Below, piece after piece: positions 12,681 through 24,608 of a DNA stretch of 64,000 nucleotides. Position numbers and translations under genes: made by a program. The stretch covers positions 31,904,792 to 31,968,791 of the forward strand of contig OX392532.1 of assembly GCA_947623455.1 (NCBI GenBank), given 5' to 3'. The notes below the pieces were generated by a model that was given only the letters and a program-made list of their open reading frames with translations, was not told the origin of the DNA and did no database searches. Origin of the DNA: Mimachlamys varia (Eukaryota; Mollusca; Bivalvia; Pectinida; Pectinidae). How positions within the stretch are numbered: position 1 is the stretch's first letter; the number at the start of each line of letters is the position of its first letter.

Positions 12681-13006
12681 CACAGGGGCTAGGCACGGAC
12701 CTATGTCACTATGAAATGATTGTCAGATATTTTTTTACCTTTCTCGAATATAGCCCCTCCCACTACTATATATCTGTGTGATTGTAAGATAATTTTTTTT
12801 ACCTTTCTCGAATATAGCCCCTCGCACTACTATATATCTGTGTGATTGTAAGATAATTTTTTTTACCTTTCTCGAATATAGCCCCTCGCACTACTATATA
12901 TCTGTGACACAGATATATAGTAGTGGGAGGGGCTATATTCGAGAAAGGTAAAAAAAAAATCTGACAATCATTTCATAGTGACATAGGTCCGTGCTTAGCC
13001 CCTGTG
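12681..13006. mobile_element. hAT-type foldback MITE (326 bp)
   Basis: Terminal inverted repeats begin CACAGGGGCTAGGCACGGAC and end with its near-exact complement (GTGCTTAGCCCCTGTG). The arms stay complementary for about 100 bp to a centre near 12907. An 8-bp direct repeat AGCTGGAG flanks the element at 12673-12680 and 13007-13014, the target-duplication length of hAT transposons. The left arm has gained two extra 64-bp units (landmark ACCTTTCTCG at 12737, 12801 and 12865); the right arm has one. No coding capacity, so it would depend on a transposase from elsewhere. Confidence 0.9.
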
Positions 13007-13484
13007 AGCTGGAGGACCGGTTACCGGAGGGGCCAAAAAGGAAAAATAAACAATATTTAGAAAATCTTCTTCTCCTGACTATTTCTCTGCATAGATGAAA
13101 AGATTATGAAGGACTTTATTTAATTTATAATTTTAGTACCCCCTGGGCAGTCTGTTTTCTCTTGGGGTGGTGATTAAGTTTATTATACTTTATATAGGGA
13201 AATAAACACTTTTAGATATATTTTGTCAATTTTCAGTAGAAAATCATTCATTGGAAAGAATCATCCTTGGAGGAATATGGTGTAAAATTGCTAAACTAGG
13301 ATTCTTGCCCAAACCTTTAGGGCCAGGGATGGGCCCAAAAGTGGTAATAAAGTGGTTTAATGAAAACCTTCTCCAGATTTTGGGGTACTTCAGTATAATT
13401 TTTTATCAAGATTATAAAGGGGTTTGTATTGATTATAAGTTTCAGTGTAACCAGGCAATTGGTTCTTCCTTGGGGAGGCCTGTT

Positions 13485-14100
13485 AGGAGTTTAGGTCACC
13501 TGAGAAGAAGTCTCAATTGACCTATTCTCATCACTTTTCGTCCAGCGTCGGGCGTTGTCCGTCGTGCGTAAACTTTTTACATTTTCGACTTCTTCTCCAG
13601 AACCAGTGGGTTGAATCTTTTCAAACTTGATGAGGATACAGATTTGTAAAATTGGGATTCCTGCCCCTACCTTAGGGGCTAGGGTGGGGCCCCAAAGGGA
13701 AAATTATCCTAAATTTCATAAATTTTCATCTCAAGACTCAAAGCTACTACAGCCTATTTCCCTACATCGATAGAAAGATCATCAGGGGCTTTGTTTAATT
13801 TGTAAATTTCAGTACCCCCGAGCTGTCCGTTTCCACTCAGGGAGGGGGTAAAGTTTACTATAGTTTATATATGGAAATAACACTTAAAGGTATATTTTGT
13901 CCTTGGGCCTCTTGTATGTTGATTTTATCATTAAAATTGAGCTACCATACCCATAACATTACTCAGGTGACCGCTAAGGCCCTTGGGCCTCTTGTTACTT
14001 TAGTTTAAATAGGGGAATAATGCTTTTGGGTATATTTTGTCTAATCTAAGTAGAAAATTATTCCTTCTTTGTTAGGATCATCCTCAATAAAATTATAATT
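13485..14100. repeat. Fragments of the CACCTG/GGGCCTCTTG dispersed repeat
   Basis: A GGTCACCTGAG start near 13492 is followed by TCCAGCGTCGGGCGTTGTCC. Tails with GGGCCTCTTGT occur near 13905 and 13985. These are the 5' and 3' hallmarks of the same repeat class as 46467-47100, here rearranged. Repeats of the phrase CTTCTTCTCCAGAACCAG and GGGGCCCCAAAGGGAAAAT also belong to it. Confidence 0.55.
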
Positions 14101-14429
14101 CATTTGAAAAATTTTTCAAATGTAGTGTTATCTTCATGGTGTTTGAATCTTAAAAAACCATGCAAGTCCTTTGGTTACTTGACAAGTATTGTGTCACACT
14201 TATGTTTATATGTTGATCACATAATATACCATGATGTACTTCAGGTTTTTTGGCACACATATAGGTACAAAAAAGTTCAAATAAAAAAGTTCGTATTTTG
14301 GGTCATAATTTCAAGAAATAATTTTTTTTTTTTTTTTTTTATTTTTCATTTTTTAAAAAAAATTGTTTACACTAATCAATACAAAATGTCTTTCTGATAA
14401 ATGAATGTTTTCAGTTTTTCTGTAACACA

Positions 14430-15375
14430 TGCGGTTTCCGGTATACGCTGTTTTAAATATAACCCTATATAATCTATATAAAAAACCGTTTCACATCTAA
14501 AACTTCTTCTCAAATTCCACCAGTGGGATTCAGCTCAAACTTTCAAAATGATCGTGGGATAGTCCCGACTACAGTTTGATATTTTAAAGTGGATTCAAAA
14601 TCCAAGATGGCCGATATGACGTCATACTTTAAATGTTAAAATGTTTATATCTCAATAACTGTTTAATGTCCAGATGTTTCAAAGGTAAATTATTTAAGAT
14701 TACATCTGGGGAAAAGTTTTTCTACTACAAGTTATTACAAAATATGTCTCGTCAAAAAACGCTGCAGTGGTCAAAGTTAATCTATTTTTAGAATTTGTTT
14801 ATTATTTATTATTTTTGAAAACTTTTTCAAAAGATCAATAGAGTATGCCATTCCGATAAAATTGATACATTCAGTGTCTTGATAGCACTTCCGGTTAATG
14901 TAGTACGCTATTTTAAATATAACCCTATATAATCTATATAAAAAACCGTTTCACATCTAAAACTTCTTCTCAAATTCCACCAGTGGGATTCAGCTCAAAC
15001 TTTCAAAATGATCGGCGGATAGTCCCGACTACAGTTTGATATTTTAAAGTGGATTCAAAATCCAAGATGGCCGATATGACGTCATACTTTGAAATGTTAA
15101 AATGTTTATATCTCAATAACTGTTTAATGTCCAGATGTTTCAAAGGTATATTATTGTATATTACATCTGGGGACAACTTTTTTCTTCTTCCAGTTATTAC
15201 AAAATATGTCTTCTAAAAAAGTGGGTCAAATGTTAAGATTAATCTATTTTTAGAATTTTTAATTTTTTTTTTTTTTTTTTTTGAAAAATTGATTATACAG
15301 ATCAATAGAGCATGTCATTCCGATGACATTAATACCTATGCTGTCTTGATAACACTTCCGGTTAAGGTAGTACAC
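14430..15375. repeat. Direct duplication of ~460 bp (two copies)
   Basis: The segment beginning near AACCCTATATAATCTATATA at 14461 recurs at 14921. Both copies hold CCAAGATGGCCGATATGACG followed by TCATAC, so each has a TGACGTCA palindrome, and the phrase ATATCTCAATAACTG. A third, broken start follows near 15352. Confidence 0.85.
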
Positions 15376-15479
15376 AATTTAAAAAAAATTCCCTTTGTAT
15401 TCTTCGTATAAAAACGGTTTTGGTTAGGGGTTACTCGCTATCAGTGGTAGAAGGGAAGTAGTTCTTAAAGTGTATGTAA

Positions 15480-15700
15480 AAACCCTTTAAACAATCTTCT
15501 TCTCACTAACCAAAAGACCATAGGTGCTGATGTTTGGCCTGTACGTTCTGGAAACAGATTGCTACAAAGATTCCTTATATAAATAACCTGCTATACTTTC
15601 AAGGTTACAGGGGTCATATACTTGTATGTAGATATCTTTGAACAACTTCGCAATAACCAACAGAAATGATATAGATTATAGGTGAAAAGCCCATCAAATT
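15480..15700. repeat. Dispersed repeat with TCAAGGTCA-type motif, cluster 4
   Basis: One unit with ACTTTCAAGGTTACAGGGGTC near 15593 (the half-site is mutated) and the usual AATCTTCTTCTCACTAACC lead. The 400 bp that follow, up to the splice acceptor at 16096, show nothing I can assign. Confidence 0.55.
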
Positions 15701-16096
15701 GTTAGCCAACAATTTCTAGTTTGTTTCATAATTGTTGTCAAGTTGATAAAGTTTGCAATTATATTTAGATAGAGATGGAATATGTAAATGTCTGCGCAAT
15801 TAAATTGGTGAAGATAAGTTACTCCCCTACTTTCTGTCTGAGTAACTTTGAAAATACTTGCATCAATATTAAAGCTGGAGTCAATCTCGTGAGGACACAC
15901 TGCAGACGCTAATTTTGATACATATTTTATGTCCCGGTACTTCCTACCTCTTTTTCAATGACAAATGAAAGAAACCTTCCTTCATTATTTCTCTTGATCT
16001 TCATTAATAATTATTTCTGTTTATTCTTTAGAACGATTTTCATTGGTAAAACACCCTTTTGAGCCCAAATATTCAAAATAAACATTTGTTTTCCAG

Positions 16097-19000
16097 GTTC
16101 TGTAAGATTAAACGAGATGCCAAAAACAGACCCGAGTTCCTTCTGTCATGAGAGACTACACGAGATTGACCAAAGCAGGCAAGTAGACACACCAAGAACT
16201 GTTGCACGTGATAGTGATTCTGAACACAAAACGCCATTGTTTGTAAAATTTGCAGAAACATTGCAGAAGAACTTTGACATATTTGGGTATCTTCTGCAGC
16301 GACTGCCAAATGGGATGGACTTTACATACATCAACCAAACTATTGATAAACGAACTGGGAACACAATCGTACAACTGCAGTGCCCAAGTGGACGTGATGC
16401 CGAATGCCTTGAGGATGAACTATATCAAAGTAATGATGTATGTGACACAAAAGTTTGCTGCTTTTATTCATTTGAGGAAGCATGTAATTTGACTATGTCA
16501 ACAAAAGAGGAAAATGAAATTCTCCTTGCAGAATGTGTACAAGATCTACTGAAAAGAGCTGAATCGTCTTTGGCAGCTCACCAAGTCAAGATAGAAGATC
16601 TGAAAGATAGTTTAAAAGAACTGAAAAAGACAAAACCAAACTTTTTGTCATTGAAGGATTTTGGCATTATCGATCAAGAACAGAAAGCATTGGAAGATAA
16701 ACTGAAGGAGCTTGAACGTCAGAAATGGGAATTTCAAAATTTCATTATGACAGTTCATGACAAATTTGTTCAAATGAAGGACTCTCCAGTTTGTGCCAAA
16801 CAAGCTTTTGAAATTATGAAAGCATTTGGAGTTGAATGTAACAGACTTGAGAAAGCCTTACCGATGTACGCAAGGAGATCAGACATAATTGATACTGTGA
16901 AAAACAATCAAGTGTCTGTAATCATTGGAGAAACAGGATCAGGAAAGAGCACACAGATGGCACAGTACCTTTACCAGAGCGGGTTTGCCAACAAAGGGAT
17001 GATTGCTTGTACCCAACCTCGTAAAATAGCTGCCATCAGCGTCGCTACACACGTTGCAAGTGAAATGGGCACAACTGCAGGAGAGATTATCGGGTACAAA
17101 GTTGGGATGCAAGAGATGAAAACTGCACTTACAAAAGTTCTCTTTATGACTGATTATGTATTGCTGAAAGAATGTCTGAAAGACAAGCACCTGTCTTCAT
17201 TTTCCTGTATAATCATAGACGAAGCTCACGAAAGAAGTATATTCACCGATCTGCTCCTTGGAATGATCAAAAGCTGCCTTTCTGTACGTTCTGACCTTCG
17301 TGTTGTGATAACATCTGCTACCATCGACCCTGAAGTCTTCGTCCAGTATTTTGGACAATGTCCTGTACTCTCGGTGTCAGGTCGAATGTTTCCAGTAGAT
17401 GTCATTTGGAAACAGGAAGATTCTGACAAGGAATCGTTTTCAAATCACGTAGAAGAATGTGTCAGGAAAGCGATTGATGTTCACTACCATCAGCCTGAAG
17501 GAGACATTCTGGTGTTTGTTACCTCTCCACAAGAAACTGAAATATGTTGTGACAAGTTTATGGCTTACACGGAAGACAGAAATCAAAATTGTGTTTGTCT
17601 ACAACTACATGGGAAACTTCAAGCCGACGAACAAAGACAAGTATTTGATACCCTTCTTGGTAAACGTAAAATCGTGTTTGCTACGAACAGTGCAGAGACG
17701 TCTGTTACCATCCCCGGCATCCGATACGTGATTGACACTGGTTTGGTGAAAGAGATGAGTTATGATCCAAAACGGAAAATGAATACATTGGCTATTACAA
17801 CAGTGACGAAAAGCTCAGCTGACCAGAGGAAGGGTCGTGCTGGACGACTTGGGCCTGGTGTATGTTATCGACTGTACACAGAGGGTGAATATGACAAGAT
17901 GAAATCGAACATGGTTCCAGAAATACTCCGAGTGAATCTTGGTCAGGCAATGCTGAAGCTGATAGAACTCGACATTGATCCATTGGATTTTGAATTTGTC
18001 ATGTCGCCACCGAAAGAAATCATGGAAAGTGCAGTTACAGAGTTGGAGAATCTTGGAGCTGTATCAACGAGAAAAATTACCGAGCTTGGAAGATGGATTT
18101 CGAAGTTGCCTTTCGATCCTAAGTTTGGTGTTTTTATACACGATACCCTGAAAACTGGTGCTGGTCTCGAAGGAATAGTTATAGCTGCATCTTGTAGCAG
18201 AGGCTCTGTTTTCTTCCGAGCTGGAACCTCTGATGAAAAAGAACAAGCCGATCGAAAGAAAATCCAGTTTTGTCATACAGATGGTGACCTGATGACAATG
18301 CTAAATGTCTTTCGAGGATGGAGCAAGCAGCCTGAAAAATCCAAGGGTCCATGGTGTTTTAATAATTCAATCAACGGCAAGGCAATGAAAGGAATTAAGG
18401 AAGTAGTCACAGATGTTTTGACTACATTGAAGAGAGAAATGCAAACGGAAGTGCCATTTAAGTTTGATGACCCAGAAAAGATCGACCGTATGCTTATTAA
18501 ACCTCTTCTGAAGACATTTGCTGGAAATGTCAGCCATTATCTTGGCCACCCGAAGGCAGGTTATGTACTTGTTACCAAGGACCAGAGAGTAGAAGTCCAC
18601 CCATCATCAGCTTTGATGTCTTTGGCTAGTCAGCCAGAATGGATTGTATTCGATCAGGTGATGAGAACGTCAAAGGACTTCGCTATGAATATCACACCAA
18701 TCAATGAAGAAATGGTGATAAAAGGTATCGAAGAAGGATCACTGAATGTGGATATTGAAAAAGCCAGAAGCAAACGTATTCTACCTATATGTGAAGCATA
18801 TGTGGGGCTCAAAGTTTTCAAAGAAGTTGTTGGAGTTCGATATACCGCTCTCCGGGCATTAGAAACAGCATTGATAGAAAAATGTGACGGATCTTTGGTT
18901 GTGGTAGAGGCTTACCGTGAAAATGGCGAGCTGAAGATATTCTCAAAATCGTCCAATCAACGAAAATTAGAAGGTTCGTTAGCCAACGTGTTAAAACCTA

Positions 19001-21216
19001 TCCAAGATAATTTCCTTGCGGAGGAAAGAGAAGAAAAACTTGGTGTCAAGTCGACAGACCGATCTGTAAGAGCTGTGGTAGGGGCTGGAGGATGTACAAA
19101 GACTTTGTTTATGCCTGACGAGTACAAAGTAGTAATGATACACTGCGCTGTCAACAAGACACAGGACATGAGCTATGATGATGTGTTTGACCATTTTAGC
19201 AAATTTGGACAAATTGCAAAGTGCAGCAAATACCACTTTAAGAAAAATGCACCATCACTTTGGGGGCAAGTGATATACCAGAAAACAGAGGATGCTGTGC
19301 AAGCTGTTGCACAGACCATGGGAAACCCTGATTTGTCGGCTCGGCCTAACATGCGGATGAGCAATGAACAGTATGAGAAATTCAAGGTCCGAATGCAATG
19401 GTGTCGCAGACGGTCCCGAGGATTTGGCTTCGTTACATTTGCAAGTGTTATCGATGCCGACAATGCAGTTCGAAACGGCCAAGTCGTAGTAGGAACATCA
19501 TTGGCAAGGATCAGACCATCTAAATCTAAGGAACCATGTCAATCTGTTGCAGGACAAATCCATGTTACTGGACTAAGTCAAATGGTGAATGAGGATGTGT
19601 TAAGGGATAGTTTTGCCAAAAGTTTGAATTTAGATCCAGACACAGGTATAACGAAAGTAGCAGTTATAAGAGAAAGAGTTGGTATTGAAAGTGAAGAAAA
19701 CATTAACATGATGAAACGGCGTCTTCGTGTAGAAATAGAAAACTATGTCAAACAAGGGACCTATCAAGTGGAACTTAAGACACCCCAGCGAGGAACAGAG
19801 ATCAACTTCACTGCTATTGTTACGTTCGACAAGCCTGAAGATGGCCAAATGGTGTGTGACAAAATGGATCACAAATTTGTTTTGAACGATCAAACTGTGT
19901 CTGCTAAGCCCGTTCTCCATTGCTCCTTCTATATTCCGAGGGGAATTTACGAAAAGAGCGGTGATGCTGTAGATCAGTGTGTTAGAGAGTTGGAAGCGAA
20001 AGGAGTTCGAATGAAAACAAAAACCTTCCGAAACGAAAATGTTGTCGTAGAGATCACCACAGATGACGTTGAAACCCTCGTCAGAGCCAGACGGTCTTTC
20101 CAAGACATTATCAAAGGAGAAGTGGTCGAATGCGGCGACCCAGCTACACTGAAGTCTCTATTAACTTGGGAAGGTAAGAACAAGTTAAAACAGATCATGG
20201 ATCAAACAGAAACACTCATTCTTGCAGACAACAGAATGATGTCTGTCTCAGTTCACGGACTTCAACAAAATCGACAGAGAGCGAAGCAGAAAATTGACGA
20301 GTACCTTTTAGAAATATCATCAGGCACCTCCGAAGTCCTTGACTTGAAAGGGGACGGGAAACCACCCGGAGTCTTGAAGGCAGTTTTTCTGAAATATTCC
20401 TTCGATTTCTGTAAACTACGCGAGGAAACTGGTCTCCTTGCTGTCCGATTGGATCAAAGAAATCATCGAATAGTGCTGACTGGGTCAGATAGTGCAGTTA
20501 CATCAGCTAAAACTCTGATTAAAGAGATCGTTGAAAGCCTTTCTCCTGAAGGTTTCAAAACAAAGAAAGACGAAGTAGAATGTGTCACGTGCTTTTGTCC
20601 TGTTGAGCGAAAAGATTTGTACCGAGTAGAATGCTGTGGTCATCCTTACTGTAAGGAGTGTCTCAAGGCTCAAGTTCAAACTTCAATCACTAATAGGGGA
20701 TTTCCTTTGAAGTGTGAAATGGAAGATTGCAGCACTTTCTTTACCTGGCAAGATATCTTAAACCTGTCAAAAATGGGTCAGATCAAAATCTCTGAGCTCA
20801 CTGATGCGTCAGTTGGTAAATTTGTCCAAGAAAACAAGCAGCAATATCGCTTTTGTGTAACGCCCGACTGTCCTGTTGTCTACCGAGTAGCAGAGACTGG
20901 AAAGTCCTTTTCCTGTCCTGAGTGCCACATCAACATTTGCACAAGCTGCCATGTACAGTTTCATGAAGGCATCACATGTGCTATGTTCAAAGTAGCGGGA
21001 GACGAAGATGCGACCATGACACAATGGTTCGCTGAGAATACGGCGAACCGGAAAAGATGTCCAAACTGTGCCATGCCTATAGAAAAGATCGGTGGATGTA
21101 ACCATATGTCCTGTTTGTCATGCCGGAAGCATATTTGTTGGCTGTGTCTTGCATTTTTTGACCACAGTGGTGCATGTTACGGACATCTCGATACTGCTCA
21201 TGGTAGTTTCGTTTGA
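16097..21216 (+). CDS. DEAH-box RNA helicase with RRM-like and RBR E3 ubiquitin-ligase domains (DEAH11/12-like)
   Basis: Open for 1699 codons from the ATG at 16117, and open back to the acceptor at 16096. Numbering from that ATG: a charged coiled coil at about 130-225; helicase motif I GETGSGKST at 271-279, motif II DEAH at 368-371, motif III SAT at 400-402, motif VI QRKGRAGR at 570-577; then HA2-like sequence; RRM-like folds near 1000-1125 with an RNP1-type RSRGFGFVTF at 1099-1108; RING1 from C1489, IBR from C1580, RING2 from C1648. The RBR catalytic cysteine would be C1661 in GGCNHM, by comparison with Parkin-type ligases. All key residues are present. The order helicase, RNA-binding, RBR matches plant DEAH11/12 and the helicase class of RBR proteins. 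Expected role: ATP-driven RNA remodelling coupled to ubiquitin transfer; the target is unknown. The gene ends with TGA at 21214-21216. No clear AATAAA follows nearby. Its last 87 codons are repeated downstream. Confidence 0.92.
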
Positions 21217-24200
21217 GAAAGCTGGAACAATATTTAAGTTCGCGCAATGATGCGATTTACTCAGAATAGAAGGAAAATGCCCGGACTGTTGTTTTCCTGT
21301 ATTGAAAAATAAGATGTACAAGTGTATGATGGATGTTTTTTAATCTTTCTATTAACAATGGAAAATGTCATACACATTTCGTGGATGGTGACATTAATGT
21401 TTTGTATATTTAGAATTTTACTTTTTATAATGAAATATATTAATATTTTTTCACATAGGTTAAACAAACATCGTATGATTAAGGAAAATATATCTAAATC
21501 GAACCATTCAAAATCAAATAATCTTGTACTGACAAAAAACGCAAGAAGGTACGTGATAACATGAACAGATACCGTGTTTCATGTATTGTAACTGCGACTA
21601 GTTTGCACAAAACACTAAACTTCGATCAGTTGTATAATTAATTTTATTGTCAAAATTCACTGTTATTATGACATACTTTTCGTTGTAAGGGCAGTAAACA
21701 ATTTCTTTTAAGACTAAATCGATTGAACTGCAAAGGATTATTGGGATTTAGGAATCACACAACTAAATCAGCCTATCACGAAGTGTTTCATACGATTGTA
21801 GTCCCTACCGAAAATTTGTTCCGGCTAAGTACAGTGATTCTGAATAATCTAAAGAGGTAATTGTTGACATATTCTGCATTGAATGAAATCTATAAATATT
21901 TGACTTTACAAAAATGTATACTTTTGGTAGATTTTGATATGGCGGATTGATATGGGGTCAAAAGTCAGATGGTGTTCCCGTCCCATTTCACTGGTTTGAT
22001 ATGTAAATTTCCAGTTGTCCGAAGCAGACGCCCGTAGCGAGCTAATATGCCACGAAACTTCTGATAAAATGTCATTTGAAGTCTTTGCCATGTTTGTATC
22101 TGTGAATCCAGGCAGTTGTCACTAGTGTTGAACTTCAAATATTAAAGTTATTAGCTCTAAAGCTTAGTAATAACATATAGTAAATTATTTAGTTGTGTGA
22201 GTCCTTTAACCTCTTTCTTTAATGTTTTGTATCATTTAGAATTGATACTTTTTGTGATGAAGTATGCTATGTTTCACACAGGTATACTTTAGGAACATAT
22301 ATCTAAATATGCTGATGATCAAACGATCTAGCAAAAACACAAGAAGGTGCGTGATAACATTAAAAATAACTTGTGTCAAGTATGGTAACTGCGACTAGCC
22401 TACACAAAAACAGTAAATTGCAAACATTTGGATCATTAACTTGATTGTCAACATTTGCTGTTGTTAAAATGATACCTTTCGTTATAAGGGCATTGAACAA
22501 CTTCTTTTAAGACCGTATAATATTTCTTCATATTTATCTATGAGCTGATAATATGGCATATGTCGTTCTTGCATGTAGGCCAAATCATTAATATTTCACA
22601 GAAATCTTTTCAATTGCTTTAGAGGCCCTCTTGACATTTAAAAAAAATTCATAGTGGTGATAGATGAGAATATGAGAAATACACTTGCTGGTTTTAGGGT
22701 AGTTAGATCAAAGTATTTAGAGCCAAGTTGGTCAAAGTATTTAGAGCCAAGTTGGATTTAAGATAACTACCTGTCGAGAAAAACAAATTAAAAAAATGGA
22801 GACATGTTTCAAGAACATCATATGATCATTAAATGAAGTTAAAGCATTTATTACATGTTAAAAAAGTTTGCAAATACACGGTATGACAATAGGATTTCTT
22901 AACGTCATTATCAAATATTTCATGACAAACTTTATATTATATTGTCCTAATTGTGACTTCAAATGTAGCCGGGGGTTCTTTGATATTTTCATGATAAATT
23001 AGGACTTCACAGTATATCTTTTGAACTATAGCGTTTTAGGTTCTAATGTTGTAAATAATGTTTTTGGTTGTTGATATTTGATTATATAACATTAAATATG
23101 TTACCAAATCCATAAATTATGAAATTTCGAAGCTGTGTGTTAGATTCTGAACTCAAAATGAAATTGAAACTTTTTGATAGATAAATTTACAAAGAAAAAT
23201 AATAACAACGCGTTTGCCACGTACAAATTGAATGAATTTGGCGCCAACAATAATAATAAGGCATTATAGCGTTTGGCCTAAGGGCGTTCTCCATGCTATT
23301 CGAAGCGGCGAGACAAGACTCTCATTGAACAAACTTGATCTATAAAGGCATTATTAAACCACGTGCTACGTCTCGAGAACCATTGCTTTCATATTTTTTA
23401 TGGAAAGCATTTTGCTGGTTATGTTCATATAGTGGATTGCAGCGCATAACACAATGATACAACTGTTGTTGTTTTTGTTTGTATAGCAATTACAATGTTA
23501 TATTGTTGGCGATGATTTTTAAGCCATCACAATTTCATATTGCTGGCTGATGTTTTGTTAGCCATCACGATGTTATAGTGTTGACTGAAGTATTGTAAGC
23601 CATCACGATCGTGATATTTTTAACTGGTGATTTTTAAGCCATCACGATGTTATATTGTAGCCTGATGTTTTCCAAGCGATCACAAAGTTACATTGTTGCG
23701 GATGTTTTGTTAGTCATCGCGATGTTGTATTGTTGGCTGATGTTTTCCAAGCCATCACAAATTTATATTGTTGCGGATGTTTTGTTAGCCATCACAATGT
23801 TATATTGTTAGCTGATGTTTTCATAGCCATCTAGATGTTATATTGTTGCGGATGTTTTGTTAGCCATCACAATGTTATATTTTTGGCTCATGTTTTCCAA
23901 GCCATCTAGATGTTGTATTGTGTGTAAACCAACCCAGAGCTATACTGTTGCTGATGTTTGTTATATCCTACACAAGGATAATCTATTGTCGACAGATTGA
24001 TGTACATTTACTTTTATTTGTATATACAGTATATTTAGGGTATTACAAATGTTTCAATGTGCTATAAAATATGATATTACTAAATTGTAAAGACTGTGAC
24101 CTTCACAATCTATATAGCGAAATACGTCACAATTGTTAATCTCTTTCGGGCCAAAAAGAAAATTTCTAGACGTGTTTCACTTTGACCTTTAAAAAGATAA

Positions 24201-24344
24201 TAAGTGAATAAATAAGACAACTGATCAGTTCTTGTGTCATTTGGAAGTTACTTGTGTCAATGTAAATGGATTTAAGTAAGTACAAAATATATTAATTACC
24301 TTGTTTTGATTATTAATTTCTTGATAGAAATCATAAATATGTTT
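20953..24344. repeat. 3392-bp tandem unit 1 (gene 3' end plus flank)
   Basis: Starts inside the helicase-RBR gene at codon 1613 and runs about 3.1 kb past its stop. The junction with unit 2 reads ATGTTTGTACAGTTTCATG. Unit 1 has private bases in its head (GAATAGAAG near 21264, T at 21336) but shares its tail with unit 2, including a 25-bp repeat of CAAAGTATTTAGAGCCAAGT near 22710-22755. An older diverged duplication lies inside it: 21390-21620 resembles 22218-22400. Confidence 0.95.
23480..23940. repeat. Degenerate ~37-bp minisatellite, in unit 1
   Basis: Repeats of a phrase GATGTTTTGTTAGCCATCAC followed by AATGTTATATTGTTG, about a dozen copies with many variants. It is related in sequence to the long 35-bp array at 48.2-58.5 kb. 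The same stretch recurs in units 2 and 3. Confidence 0.8.
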
Positions 24345-24608
24345 GTACAGTTTCATGAAGGCATCACATGTGCTATGTTCAAAGTAGCGGGAGACGAAGA
24401 TGCGACCATGACACAATGGTTCGCTGAGAATACGGCGAACCGGAAAAGATGTCCAAACTGTGCCATGCCTATAGAAAAGATCGGTGGATGTAACCATATG
24501 TCCTGTTTGTCATGCCGGAAGCATATTTGTTGGCTGTGTCTTGCATTTTTTGACCACAGTGGTGCATGTTACGGACATCTCGATACTGCTCATGGTAGTT
24601 TCGTTTGA
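24345..24608 (+). pseudogene. Duplicated 3' fragment of the helicase-RBR gene (RING2), copy 2
   Basis: Encodes residues equivalent to 1613-1699 of the parent with no change noticed, including the last part of the IBR, the RING2 cysteines and the catalytic GGCNHM cysteine, and the same stop. An in-frame ATG at 24306 in the joined flank gives a 100-codon open frame beginning MIINFLIEIINMF. It has no helicase, RING1 or complete IBR, so it should not work as an RBR ligase alone. The sequence TTTGTACAG just before it could act as a splice acceptor, so an alternative last exon is possible but unproven. Confidence 0.8.

Larger units (their letters stand above)
8853..16096 (+). other. Inferred 7.2 kb intron, repeat-filled
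   Basis: Starts GTATTT and ends TGTTTTCCAG. It contains no good coding frame. It holds dispersed repeats, a ~160-bp tandem array, a hAT-type MITE, a 460-bp duplication and several homopolymer runs (T-rich near 14323-14345 and 15262-15285), which are listed separately. The intron call depends on exon 8642-8852 belonging to this gene. Confidence 0.55.

Noticed and set aside
19630..20103. 157-codon and other minus-strand frames inside the helicase gene
   Set aside because: Shadows of the real plus-strand frame, without domains of their own.
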